A stretch of 64,000 nucleotides of DNA from Lentisphaeraceae bacterium (GTDB lineage Bacteria > Verrucomicrobiota > Lentisphaeria > Lentisphaerales > Lentisphaeraceae). Shown here in pieces: positions 26,069 to 35,435 of this stretch; position 1 is the first letter of the stretch; each line of letters starts with the position of its first letter. The position numbers and the translations under genes were made by a program. The stretch is from contig JAJPOQ010000117.1 of assembly GCA_021232515.1 (NCBI GenBank), positions 1-64,000 on the forward strand. Reading direction: 5' to 3'. The notes beneath the pieces were generated by a model. That model was not told where the DNA came from and ran no database searches. It was given only the letters and a program-made list of their open reading frames with translations.

Positions 26069-26736
26069 TACCACTCGGTTTTATTCCACAGAAACATATT
26101 TAGCTTCGTGATCTTAGTACCTTGATACTTTAGACTGTTATCTTTCATCAAAATGTTAAAGTGAATGTAGTCATACTTCCATTGATAATTCGGAAACCAA
26201 ATCGCCTTACTCTCTTCTGGAAAATCAACAATCAAGGCATTATCCGACTTCTCATTTACAGAAGTTATCTGACTCCTTTCAGCGTCTTTACCATTGCGAT
26301 ACTTTTTGTAAGGATCTTCATCCTTAGGCGCTTTGAAATTCAAATAAGCGTAGGTTCCCCACAAGCCCTTATTACCAACTTTTGGATTAATCACAAACTG
26401 TTGATCGGTCACTACCAATGGGCAAGAATAAACCTTCTCTGTGCCTAGGTACTCATATGTCCAAAGAGCTGGATTGCCCGGAGCGATACTGCCACTTTGC
26501 CTACCGTCGCCTTCATGTGGAGCGTCACAAGTGCCATTTCTAAAAATGGGCATGATGTTGTCATTGCTAATCACATACATCGCTATGGCACTGCCAAACT
26601 GCTGAAGATTACTTTTGCAGAGCGCTATCTGAGTTTTAGCGCGCGCTTCAGTTAAAGCTGGAACAAGGATAGAAAATAAAACCCCAAGAATCGCCATAAC
26701 AACGATGAGTTCTATAAGAGTAAACCTTTTCTTCAT
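26065..26736 (-). CDS. Type II pseudopilin (isolated)
   Basis: 223 residues. Prepilin motif KKRFTLIELIVVMAILGVLFS, then QIALCKSNLQQFGSAIAMYV, YSCPLVV and a C-terminus ending KTEWY. It lacks the DGHA motif and the FWW tail of the array and is a separate subtype. It overlaps the 3' end of the kinase gene by 4 bases, converging. No ECF-like element was found upstream. Confidence 0.85.
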   Translation of the reverse strand: MKKRFTLIELIVVMAILGVLFSILVPALTEARAKTQIALCKSNLQQFGSAIAMYVISNDNIMPIFRNGTCDAPHEGDGRQSGSIAPGNPALWTYEYLGTEKVYSCPLVVTDQQFVINPKVGNKGLWGTYAYLNFKAPKDEDPYKKYRNGKDAERSQITSVNEKSDNALIVDFPEESKAIWFPNYQWKYDYIHFNILMKDNSLKYQGTKITKLNMFLWNKTEWY

Positions 26737-26897
26737 GACATCCTTTGAGCTTCAATTGCCCCAACCATACATCTTAGACGGGGCAGATAAAACTATTCCA
26801 AAAGAAACTCATTGAGGATTTTTTGATAACTGATGGTAATCTAACAAGATAATAAGCCTAAAATAACTACTTTAGAGTTAAACAAAATCGGGAAAGC

Positions 26898-28322
26898 ATG
26901 AGTCTTAAACTACTGTCCGTAAACCACTATGTCTTGAATATGCAAACGCGCATTCCTTTTAAGTATGGTATAACGACACTCAGAGCTCTTCCACATCTTT
27001 TCCTCGAAGTAGAGCTCTCAATTAATGGGCAAATCCATAAAGGCATTTCGTCTGAAGGCTTAGCGCCCAAGTGGTTCACTAAGAATCCTGAAACAAGTAC
27101 GCAGTATGATATAGAAGAAATGCTCGAAGTAGTCCTTTCTGCTTCTGAATTAGCTCTGAAAATAGAATCCTCAGAAACCCTCTTTTCATTTTGGTTAGAG
27201 CTCTACAAACTACAAGAAAGTAAGCTTGCCTCTACCAAAGAACCACTGCTTTACTCTTTTGGAGTTTCTCTAGTTGAAAGAGCTCTTATCTCGGCGTTTT
27301 GTGCAGCTCATAAAAAGCCTTTTGCTGATTTACTTAAAAGCGGTCAACTCGGATTCAAACCTGAAGTTATCTACCCCGAACTACCGTCAAAAACATCTAA
27401 GGAGTGGTTTCACTTTGAACTATCCCAAAGTGTATTTGTACGGCACACTGTTGGTCTTGCCGATCCTATATTAAACACAGACCTAACTGACAATGAAATA
27501 ATTGCTGACGGCCTTCCACAAACCCTTGAAGAGTCTATCAATACTTACGGACTCCAGTATTTTAAGATCAAGTTATTTGGCGATCTCGAAAAGGACTCTA
27601 AAAGGCTGAACAAAGTCGCAGACCTCATGAAAATTTATTGTCCTGACTACTCTTTTACATTGGACGGCAATGAATTCTTTACGGATGCTCATGACTTTAT
27701 AAGTTACTGGCAAAAGCTTTCGCAAAATGAAGAGCTGCAAGACTTCTTCAAAAACCTGTTATTTATTGAACAAGCTCTCCATAGAAACCTTGCTTTATCT
27801 GCTGATACGGCAAAAGCATTTAATAACTGGCCTAACAAACCAAAAATGATCATCGATGAAGCTGATGGTAAACTTAAGAATGCTCAACTTGCGATGGATT
27901 CTGGATATGTTGGAACGAGTCACAAAAACTGTAAAGGTGTTTTTAAAGGACTCGCAAACTTCTGCCTCACTCAAGAACAGGGCGGGATTTTAAGTGGTGA
28001 AGACCTTTGCAATGTAGGCCCCGTAGCCCTTATTCAAGATCTATGTGTTGGAGCCGCGCTTGGTTTGAAACATATAGAACGCAACGGTCACCACTACATG
28101 AAAGGCTTGAGTATGTACTCCAAAGAACTACAAATGGCTGTTACAGAAGCTCACTCCGACCTTTACGAAAATAGCCGTGGCTTTACTTCACTAAACATTC
28201 AAAATGGCCAAATCTGTTTAGAGACAATTAATAAAGCTCCGTTTGGTCTTGGGCTTAACTTAGAAATGAACGAGTTTACTCCTCTTCCCGATTGGGATAT
28301 CGACTCTTTGTTCAAAAATTAG
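26898..28322 (+). CDS. Enolase-superfamily (mandelate racemase-like) enzyme
   Basis: 474 residues with an N-terminal capping domain and a C-terminal barrel. Visible catalytic elements are the KxK-type YFKIKLFGD, the metal ligands LDGNE (first Asp) and FIEQAL, IIDEADG, and a late GTSHKNCKG lysine segment. The order fits the mandelate racemase / muconate lactonising branch, which abstracts a proton alpha to a carboxylate using Mg. It is longer than the usual 350-400 residues. It sits 92 bases upstream of a sulfatase, which hints at sugar-acid or sulfated glycan catabolism. Substrate not assignable. Confidence 0.75.
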   Translation: MSLKLLSVNHYVLNMQTRIPFKYGITTLRALPHLFLEVELSINGQIHKGISSEGLAPKWFTKNPETSTQYDIEEMLEVVLSASELALKIESSETLFSFWLELYKLQESKLASTKEPLLYSFGVSLVERALISAFCAAHKKPFADLLKSGQLGFKPEVIYPELPSKTSKEWFHFELSQSVFVRHTVGLADPILNTDLTDNEIIADGLPQTLEESINTYGLQYFKIKLFGDLEKDSKRLNKVADLMKIYCPDYSFTLDGNEFFTDAHDFISYWQKLSQNEELQDFFKNLLFIEQALHRNLALSADTAKAFNNWPNKPKMIIDEADGKLKNAQLAMDSGYVGTSHKNCKGVFKGLANFCLTQEQGGILSGEDLCNVGPVALIQDLCVGAALGLKHIERNGHHYMKGLSMYSKELQMAVTEAHSDLYENSRGFTSLNIQNGQICLETINKAPFGLGLNLEMNEFTPLPDWDIDSLFKN

Positions 28323-28414
28323 TATTTTTATTATAAAATATTCAATAAGTATAACTTTATAGTCATAGTTTATATTTTCTTTCGTAGTGCTTACAACGAT
28401 CAAAAAGGAATTTC

Positions 28415-29857
28415 ATGTTTAAATATTGTTGCCTCATATTTTCTTTCTTTCTAAGCCTCAGTTCATTCGCCGAGAAGCCAAATATAGTCCTCGTCATGAC
28501 CGACGACCAAGGTTGGGGTCAAACAGGTTATATGAATCACCCTCTTCTTAAAACACCAAATTTAAATGCTATGGCGGCAAACGGCTTACGCTTCAACCGC
28601 TTCTATGCTGCAGCTCCCGTTTGTTCTCCTACAAGAGCAAGTGTATTTACTGGTCGTGCTAACGATCGAACTGGCGTTTACGCTCATGGTTATGCGATAA
28701 GGCTTGAAGAGAAAACACTTCCTCAAGCTCTCAAGAAAGCTGGCTATGCTACTGGTCACTTTGGTAAGTGGCACTTAGACGGTCTGCGTGGTCCTGGCAT
28801 ACCTGTACTGGCAGATGACCCACATAGTCCTGGCGCTATAGGTTTTGATGAATGGTTGACAGTTACAAACTTTTTCGACCTAAATCCTGTTATGGGTCGC
28901 AAAGGAACGTTTGAAGAGTTCAAAGGCGACTCATCTGAGATAATCGTCGATGAAGCTCTTAAGTTTATCAAAACTCAAAAAGAAGCAAACAAACCATCTT
29001 TCACTGTTATCTGGTATGGTTCCCCACACAATCCATTCCACGCTTTAGATAAAGATATAGAACCGTTCAAAAATCTCAAAGATAAAAATGCTCAAAAACA
29101 CCACGCAGAAATCCGCGCTATGGACAGAAGTGTTGGAACCTTAAGAAAAGCTCTTCGCGACATGGGTATAGCTGACAACACTATTATCTGGTTCAATAGT
29201 GATAACGGTGGCCTTAAATCCAAAGAAGTTGAACTTGATTCTGTCGGTGGTTTACGAGGAAACAAAGGTACAATGTATGAAGGCGGCTTGAGAGTTCCTG
29301 GTATAATCGAGTGGCCGGCAAAGATCCAAGCTCGTATAACTGACTACCCAGCCTCAACTATGGACATCATGCCGACTATCTTAGATCTTCTGGATCTTAG
29401 TTCTGAAAATATGCTTTCAGTTGTCGATGGTGCTAGTATAAAACCCCTTCTAACAAAAGAAGTTGGTCCTCGTCAAAAGCCGATCACTTTTCATTACCAT
29501 AAAAATCAAGCGGCAATAATTGATAACAATTACAAAATTCTGCAGCTAAATACCTCTAAAGATAAATACGAACTCTATGACTTAGCTAAAGATCCAAATG
29601 AGACGAAAAATCTATTTAATGAGAATTCTGAAATTTCTAAAAAATTAAAAGCTCAACTAAAGAGTTTCACTGTATCTGTAGGCAAAAGTATTGCTGGCTC
29701 GGATTATCCAAACGGCATAGAATTCAAACAAGCTACCAGAAAGTTTTGGTACGAGTCTGAACACTATAAAGAATACTTCGAAGATTTCTGGAAAAGACCA
29801 GAGTATAAGAACTGGAAAAAGAAGTACGAAAATTACTTAAAGAACCAAAAGAAATAA
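28415..29857 (+). CDS. Secreted sulfatase (formylglycine type)
   Basis: 480 residues with a signal peptide (about 1-19). The sulfatase signature CSPTR starts at Cys70, the residue converted to formylglycine, with metal ligands D30/D31 in MTDDQGWG and a later NSDNGGLK segment. Length and motif fit the S1 arylsulfatase family. AAAAGGA lies 7 bases before the ATG. Likely periplasmic and acting on sulfated polysaccharides, common in Lentisphaera. A modifying enzyme gene is not in the window. Confidence 0.9.
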   Translation: MFKYCCLIFSFFLSLSSFAEKPNIVLVMTDDQGWGQTGYMNHPLLKTPNLNAMAANGLRFNRFYAAAPVCSPTRASVFTGRANDRTGVYAHGYAIRLEEKTLPQALKKAGYATGHFGKWHLDGLRGPGIPVLADDPHSPGAIGFDEWLTVTNFFDLNPVMGRKGTFEEFKGDSSEIIVDEALKFIKTQKEANKPSFTVIWYGSPHNPFHALDKDIEPFKNLKDKNAQKHHAEIRAMDRSVGTLRKALRDMGIADNTIIWFNSDNGGLKSKEVELDSVGGLRGNKGTMYEGGLRVPGIIEWPAKIQARITDYPASTMDIMPTILDLLDLSSENMLSVVDGASIKPLLTKEVGPRQKPITFHYHKNQAAIIDNNYKILQLNTSKDKYELYDLAKDPNETKNLFNENSEISKKLKAQLKSFTVSVGKSIAGSDYPNGIEFKQATRKFWYESEHYKEYFEDFWKRPEYKNWKKKYENYLKNQKK

Positions 29858-29863
29858 AATTTC

Positions 29864-29891
29864 AAAGCCTGTAGTTAACTCTGCAGGCTAA
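29864..29891. terminator. Weak bidirectional hairpin
   Basis: AGCCTG (29866-29871) pairs with CAGGCT (29884-29889) between convergent genes. There is no strong T-run on either side. Confidence 0.3.
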
Positions 29892-29914
29892 TACTTCAAT
29901 AGTTCATCTTTTAT

Positions 29915-31192
29915 TTAATCGATTAAGTCGAGACCTTCTTCGTTTAAAGCCTCTTTTTGCTTGTCGTGTGTAGGAACTCTATAATGCATTCTAAAGTGAC
30001 GACTATAAATAGTCGAGAATTCAATAAGAGTTGGAAAACTTAACGACAATAGTCTATTTTCAAAGTCTGTAAATTTTTTCGAAAACTCATAAATTCGTTC
30101 TCTTGACTTAAGCGCTTTAGACTTTTCCTTCCAAGTATCCCTAAAGTTTTTGTATCCTCGTCCCCTACGTCCCATTCCCCACATAAAGATCAAGTCATCC
30201 CAACCATTTAGATTTGCATCTAAGTAACTCTTATCAAAATTTTTAGAAAGCCCATCTGTATTGTATTTAATATTCAACTGGTAAGTCACTGCTGAAATAA
30301 GTAGCTTCTCAGGATAATCTTTAGTTAGTTTTACGAGTTCTTCTCGGTAAGACTCAAAACCAAAGTTTTCATCACCACTATAATAAAGCGCCCGAACTGC
30401 CAAATTTTGTTGAAAGAATTTAATTGGAGCGGATTCAAACTCATCGATCTTCAAAAGATTCTTTTCAAACATCGGAAGTACTTCTGCAATTCTTTTTTCT
30501 AGAATAGTCATAGCAGTGAAAGAAAAACCTTCAGCTAAGCACCACATATATAAATCGATACCATTTTTACTCGGCTGACTTTTGAGTAAATATTTCATTC
30601 CTAACTTAAAACTTTCACCATATTTTTTTGAGAAATGAGTCTCTCCAGTATACATAAATGTCAACATAGCTACTGAAGTACAGTAAACTTTATTTCTAGT
30701 CCCCCAGCTACCATCTTTATTTTGATTTCTTCTCAAAAATCTTAAAGACCGTATTTCTTGGATCCAACTCAACCGCTTGGGAAAATCTTTGATATTTGTA
30801 AATAGGTCTGGGAACTCACCCAAATACTCTTTATATGGATAATCTATTAAACTTTGAGCAATTAAAAATCGTTCTTCTTGAAGAAAAAGCTTCTCATGAA
30901 AATCAGGATACTCTTGATTGATAAGCTTAACTATCTTATCCCAATTGAATTCAAATGAAATAAAATCATAATAATCGGTATTTAGTGCCCACCTAATTGA
31001 TAAGTCGTAAACTGTCCTCAAAATAGCTTTAGGTTCAGCCGAAAAAAGACGACGAACTCTTTCAATATCTTTAGAATCGATTGCTTCATAGGCTTCTTCA
31101 AACCTTTCAGTCTCAAAGTCTTTCTTGAACTGACCTTCTTCTGCATGAACAAGATTACAACATAAAAGAACTATCGCGATATACTTAAGCAT
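29915..31192 (-). CDS. Secreted alpha/alpha-toroid protein with LDLID tail
   Basis: 425 residues with a signal peptide (about 1-17) instead of the membrane anchor of its relative at 17807. The central region NQNKDGSWGTRNKVYCTSVAMLTFMYTGETHFSKKYG (about 155-190) is clearly homologous to the toroid start of that protein. Other repeats are less clear. The protein ends EEGLDLID, matching the EEELDLID end of the relative. A sigma-70-like promoter is visible upstream. Function unknown; binding of peptidoglycan or glycan is only a guess from fold and location. Confidence 0.65.
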   Translation of the reverse strand: MLKYIAIVLLCCNLVHAEEGQFKKDFETERFEEAYEAIDSKDIERVRRLFSAEPKAILRTVYDLSIRWALNTDYYDFISFEFNWDKIVKLINQEYPDFHEKLFLQEERFLIAQSLIDYPYKEYLGEFPDLFTNIKDFPKRLSWIQEIRSLRFLRRNQNKDGSWGTRNKVYCTSVAMLTFMYTGETHFSKKYGESFKLGMKYLLKSQPSKNGIDLYMWCLAEGFSFTAMTILEKRIAEVLPMFEKNLLKIDEFESAPIKFFQQNLAVRALYYSGDENFGFESYREELVKLTKDYPEKLLISAVTYQLNIKYNTDGLSKNFDKSYLDANLNGWDDLIFMWGMGRRGRGYKNFRDTWKEKSKALKSRERIYEFSKKFTDFENRLLSLSFPTLIEFSTIYSRHFRMHYRVPTHDKQKEALNEEGLDLID

Positions 31193-31232
31193 AAACCCTC
31201 TTTTCTATTTACAGCTTAAACTCCCATATATC

Positions 31233-31261
31233 ACAATAGTCAATATTGACACTTTTGTCAA
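31233..31261 (-). promoter_or_regulatory. Sigma-70-like promoter
   Basis: On the minus strand TTGACA (31256-31261), 17 bp, TATTGT (31233-31238), about 40 bases before the ATG of the toroid gene. The -35 lies in a TTGACA-TGTCAA palindrome that may also act as operator or as the end of the DoxX transcript. Confidence 0.4.
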
Positions 31262-31269
31262 ATTTTTAA

Positions 31270-31716
31270 TTACTTTGCCCATTTCTTGATGATTAAGTTA
31301 TCAATAGAAAAGCGACCTGGTCCAGTCAGAAACAAAGTAATAAAACCGAAGAAGTATACCAACGCAAATTCTTTACTGGCTTGACCTGGAGCTGCAAAAA
31401 GTGGATCTGAGCTGTGAACGATAAAAGCCGCTACTGCCATAGTTGCCAATAGTTGGGTTAAGGCTAACCTACTGAATGCTCCTACTGCCAAGAGTATACC
31501 ACAAACTAACTCAGCAAATATGGCAAGCCCCATAGAAAGCTCACTACCAAGTCCAAGTGGATCTGGGAATTTACTAGAGTAAGCTGAGTAGTTCTGAAGT
31601 TTACCAAGTCCGTGACCAAAAGCCATAAATAAACCAAAGCCTACGCGACCAATCAATAAACCTAGATCTGTCAGAAGTTGCTGCTTCTTTTCACTTATTT
31701 GAAATACGAGTTTCAT
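31270..31716 (-). CDS. DoxX family membrane protein
   Basis: 148 residues with four predicted membrane segments and the DoxX motifs LLIGRVGFGLFMAFGHGLGKL and ELVCGILLAVGAFSRLA. It lies 10 bases after the pirin gene and is co-transcribed. DoxX proteins are poorly characterised quinone- or thiol-redox-linked membrane proteins. Pirin-DoxX neighbours under a LysR regulator are common. Confidence 0.85.
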   Translation of the reverse strand: MKLVFQISEKKQQLLTDLGLLIGRVGFGLFMAFGHGLGKLQNYSAYSSKFPDPLGLGSELSMGLAIFAELVCGILLAVGAFSRLALTQLLATMAVAAFIVHSSDPLFAAPGQASKEFALVYFFGFITLFLTGPGRFSIDNLIIKKWAK

Positions 31717-31726
31717 TTTTAAACCT

Positions 31727-32389
31727 CTACATTTTCACTATGATTAATTCAGTCTTTGTCAAACTTTTAATAGTTTTAGATTCTTTGTCTAATGCCACAG
31801 CATCACCAGCTTTAAGTTCTGTCCCATCAATAATTATTTCACCTTTGACAATATGAACATAAGTTTGAAACTCATCGCTTGAGGTCCACTCGCTATCTGC
31901 ATCAAGCCTCAACCGAATCACTTCCGCATTTGCATTTATTTTTAAACCATTGCCTCCATTTGAGGCCAAAACTTGGTAATCATCGGCTTCTGGAGTGTAT
32001 TGATCATACGAAGGCTCCAAACCTTCCTTTTCCGGAAATAACCACATTTGAAATAAGTGAGTCTCTTCAGAAGTTGGGTTCCACTCACTATGAACAACAC
32101 CTGTACCCGCTGACATGGCCTGAACTTCTCCTGCTTTTAAAGCACTTTCATTTCCCATGTCATCTTTATGGTGAAGTTCACCACTAAGCATGATCGTAAC
32201 TATTTCCATATTCTTATGTGGGTGCATAGGGAAACCACTGTTAGGAGCAATCTTATCCTCATTTAGAACACGCATCTTGCCAAATACATCCCAGTTACTA
32301 TCCCGGTATGAACCAAATGAAAAAGAATGTTTTGCTTCCAACCAGCCATGACTGACATGACCTCTTTCTTGACCTAAACGAATTTTCAT
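31727..32389 (-). CDS. Pirin family protein (YhhW-type bicupin)
   Basis: 220 residues. The N-terminal cupin has the metal-binding pattern FPMHPHKNMEIVTIMLSGELHHKD (HPH at about residues 57-59 and HH near 74) and GTGVVHSEWN with another His. The C-terminal cupin is shorter. Pirins of this type have quercetin 2,3-dioxygenase activity in vitro; the physiological role is unclear. It is divergent from a LysR regulator and upstream of DoxX. Confidence 0.9.
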   Translation of the reverse strand: MKIRLGQERGHVSHGWLEAKHSFSFGSYRDSNWDVFGKMRVLNEDKIAPNSGFPMHPHKNMEIVTIMLSGELHHKDDMGNESALKAGEVQAMSAGTGVVHSEWNPTSEETHLFQMWLFPEKEGLEPSYDQYTPEADDYQVLASNGGNGLKINANAEVIRLRLDADSEWTSSDEFQTYVHIVKGEIIIDGTELKAGDAVALDKESKTIKSLTKTELIIVKM

Positions 32390-32464
32390 AATTAACTCCT
32401 TGTTATATGCATTGAACTTAAACTAAGATCACATAATCAACAATGACTACTTTTATAACAAGAC

Positions 32465-32483
32465 TGTTGCTATATATTCAACA
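32465..32483. promoter_or_regulatory. Possible LysR binding site
   Basis: TGTTG (32465-32469) and CAACA (32479-32483) flank 9 A/T-rich bases directly before the LysR ATG, in the divergent gap with pirin. LysR boxes are typically T-N11-A inverted repeats. Confidence 0.35.
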
Positions 32484-33416
32484 ATGGATAAAATCGATAG
32501 CTTAAAAATATTTTGCCGCGTCTCAGAAGTAGGTTCCTACAGTGAAGTCGCACGAGAACGCCACCTTTCTAGGTCTGGTATATCACGAGTTATTTCTCAA
32601 TTAGAGGATGAATTCAAAGTCCAATTATTTACGAGAAGTACCCGTTCCCTCAAACTGACTCAAGAAGGTAAAGAACTACTCAAAGATGCAGAGAAGATTC
32701 TTCGTCAGTATCAACTTATGGAAGAAAAAATGGCTAGGCCACAACAAGAAGTTTCTGGCTTATTGCGCATTGGAGTTCCTGGGCCTCTCTCTGAAAGGTA
32801 TATCTTACCTGACATACAACTTTTTCATGAACTCTACCCTCAGATTAAGATATTTTTTCAAGTAAGCGAAAGTGTGTCCGACCTTTATAAAGATGAACTC
32901 GATATGGTTATCCGTATGGGAACTTTGAAGGACTCAAGCTTGAAAGTAGCTCACCTAACAAACCTTTCATTTACTCTAGCAGCTTCACCGACTTACCTTA
33001 AGAACTCGCCACCCATAGATTCTCCAGAAGACTTAAAACAGCAAAACTGTCTTTGTTTTCGAGGACGTGGCAGAGGAACAACTTGGACTTTCACATCAAA
33101 AAATAAAAAACTCACTCAAGCTGTAAATGGCAACTTTTCTGCAGACTGCGGATACACTCTGCGCTCCATGGCTTTAAGTCACCAAGGCATAGTTGCCATG
33201 CCTACTCCATTAATCAAAAATGAGCTCGAGTCAAAAAGCTTAGTTCAGGTTCTACCAAGTTGGGAACTAAACACGATTAACCATGATTGGAGCATACACA
33301 TCCTCTATCATGCCAATAATCAAAAGCTTAGACGACACCAAGCTTTTTTAGAGTTCATGAAAGACCCAAACAGACTCATTTATAACGGCAATATAATCAA
33401 CAACAAACTATCTTAA
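32484..33416 (+). CDS. LysR family transcriptional regulator
   Basis: 310 residues. The N-terminal winged helix (about 1-60) contains FCRVSEVGSYSEVARERHLSRSGISRVISQLE. A two-lobed effector domain follows with RIGVPGPLSERYILP. The short hinge and FTRSTRSLKLTQEG segment are typical of this large family. Divergent from pirin and DoxX, which it probably controls. The effector is unknown. Confidence 0.92.
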   Translation: MDKIDSLKIFCRVSEVGSYSEVARERHLSRSGISRVISQLEDEFKVQLFTRSTRSLKLTQEGKELLKDAEKILRQYQLMEEKMARPQQEVSGLLRIGVPGPLSERYILPDIQLFHELYPQIKIFFQVSESVSDLYKDELDMVIRMGTLKDSSLKVAHLTNLSFTLAASPTYLKNSPPIDSPEDLKQQNCLCFRGRGRGTTWTFTSKNKKLTQAVNGNFSADCGYTLRSMALSHQGIVAMPTPLIKNELESKSLVQVLPSWELNTINHDWSIHILYHANNQKLRRHQAFLEFMKDPNRLIYNGNIINNKLS

Positions 33417-33464
33417 TAATGGTATAAAAAATGAGTAGTGTAGCCTACATAGATAAAGGGTTAC

Positions 33465-35366
33465 ATGAAAATACTGATTATAGATGAGAGCCTGTTCAGC
33501 CGAAAAATAATTGAACAAGCACTAAAGCCACTTGGAATCACTTGCTTGCATGCAAGAGATGGAAAATCTGCGTGGAAGCTTTTGAGTGAAGACTCATCTA
33601 TACAGTTGGTAACGACATCTATGGTGTTGACTGATACTACAGGTCTAAAACTTCTAAAACGTTGTCGTGAAACAAAATCATTACTTAAAACCGATTTCAT
33701 TTTCATCACCAGTAATGACGACGAACAAACAAGAAGTAAAGCTTTTGAACTAGGAGCCACTAACTTTCTGTCGAAACCTTTTAAGCCAAAGACTCTTATA
33801 AATATCTGCAAAAGACTACTTTTCAGAGACAACCTTTTTTATGGCAGTAAAATTTTCATCATCGATGACTCAATGGTCACAAGAGAGTTAATCAAAAAAA
33901 CACTTTCTTTCCTAGGTGTAAATACCTTTGAAGCGACATCTGGCATTGAGGCTCTAGAAATGCTCAAGTCTGGATTATCTGTCGATCTGATCATCACTGA
34001 TATGATTATGCCTGGTATGAACGGTACTGAACTCACATGGAAGATCCGCCACCTCGACAACTTTCACAGTGTACCGATCATCATGTTAAGTGGCGATACT
34101 AAGATGGCAAATATCCTCAACTACTTTAAAGCCGGTATATCTGACTACCTTTGCAAGCCTTTCATCAGTGAAGAGCTTATTGCTCGTGTTCGAGTTCATC
34201 TCAACTTATACCTTCAGAGTCAAGAAGCTCAGGATAACATGCAAGAGCTTGAGAATCTTAGCCGTATGAAAGACGAGGTTTTAGCAGTTTGCTCACATGA
34301 CATACGCTCTCCTTTGAACGCCATACTGGGAAATACTGAACTACTTTTGGCAGATGCTGTTCCTGGAACAAAGTCTTATGCCCAAGACATACAAGACAGC
34401 GCGATGCACTTACTCGACTTAGTAACCGACCTTCTTGATGCAGGTAAAAAGCAAGCAAATGAATCACAGCAGAAAGTTCCACTAGACCTTCAACAAATCA
34501 TTCTGAAAGTCACTAGACAGTTAAATTCACAAATACTCAAAAAAGACTTAAACCTTCATACCTCTCTCCATAAAACTATGGTGCTTGGCGATGAATCATC
34601 ATTTAAAAGGATTTTCTTAAACCTTTTATCAAATGCCATAAAGTTCACACCAAATTCTGGTGAGATAAGTATGTCGATTGTCGAAAAAGGGAATAAGGCA
34701 CTGATTACAATAAGTGATTCTGGTATAGGTATCCCTAAAGGAATGATTCCTAAGCTTTTCGATAAATACACTGAAGCATCTCGATCTGGAACAGATGGAG
34801 AAGCAAGTACTGGCCTTGGCATGTCGATTGTCAAAGAATTGATTGAAGCAAACATGGGTTCCATAACCGTTGAAAGTAAAGAGGGTGAAGGAACTACCTT
34901 TAGCCTTCTCTTTCCATTTGCTGACATAGAAGTCAAAGCAGAGACAACAAACGCCAAAGAAACTGAGCCTATAGAACTCGATGAAGAAAAGATAACTAAA
35001 GCAAAAGTATTGATTGCTGATGACAACTTTGCAAACTTGCGGCTCTTAGAAAAAATTCTGACAAAGCTAGGTATAAACCAAATCACAAAGGCAAATGATG
35101 GGCTCGAACTCCTCGAAGCCTTTGATCAACATGCTCTAGATGAACCTTTTGATTTGATTATAACAGATATAGAAATGCCCGGAAAAAATGGTGACGATGC
35201 GACAAAACTAATCCGAGCTCAAGAAAATGTCCACCAACCATATATCGTTGCACTCTCTGGTCACTCTCAGGAGTTTTACACAGAAGGGCTATTCAATAAA
35301 GTTCTGCTAAAACCCGTCCTCCGAAATGATCTCCTTCGAACACTTGCAGAGTTTTGTAACAAGTAA
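33465..35366 (+). CDS. Hybrid histidine kinase with three receiver domains
   Basis: 633 residues, order REC-REC-HisKA-HATPase-REC. REC1 (about 1-118) has Ser52 where the phosphoacceptor Asp is expected, so it is probably not phosphorylated. REC2 (about 128-245) keeps Asp179 in LIITDMIMPGMNG. HisKA has SHDIRSPLN with His278. The ATPase has NLLSNAIKFT, DSGIGIP and TGLGMSIV boxes. REC3 (about 515-630) keeps its Asp in IITDIEMPGKNG. No membrane helix, so it is cytoplasmic. No output domain; it must signal to a separate partner. Likely monocistronic. Confidence 0.9.
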   Translation: MKILIIDESLFSRKIIEQALKPLGITCLHARDGKSAWKLLSEDSSIQLVTTSMVLTDTTGLKLLKRCRETKSLLKTDFIFITSNDDEQTRSKAFELGATNFLSKPFKPKTLINICKRLLFRDNLFYGSKIFIIDDSMVTRELIKKTLSFLGVNTFEATSGIEALEMLKSGLSVDLIITDMIMPGMNGTELTWKIRHLDNFHSVPIIMLSGDTKMANILNYFKAGISDYLCKPFISEELIARVRVHLNLYLQSQEAQDNMQELENLSRMKDEVLAVCSHDIRSPLNAILGNTELLLADAVPGTKSYAQDIQDSAMHLLDLVTDLLDAGKKQANESQQKVPLDLQQIILKVTRQLNSQILKKDLNLHTSLHKTMVLGDESSFKRIFLNLLSNAIKFTPNSGEISMSIVEKGNKALITISDSGIGIPKGMIPKLFDKYTEASRSGTDGEASTGLGMSIVKELIEANMGSITVESKEGEGTTFSLLFPFADIEVKAETTNAKETEPIELDEEKITKAKVLIADDNFANLRLLEKILTKLGINQITKANDGLELLEAFDQHALDEPFDLIITDIEMPGKNGDDATKLIRAQENVHQPYIVALSGHSQEFYTEGLFNKVLLKPVLRNDLLRTLAEFCNK

Positions 35367-35435
35367 ATTTGATTTTCTGTCACATTTGGTGTTCTATTCA
35401 AGCTCAAACATTGCATGCATTTAAACGGACATAAA

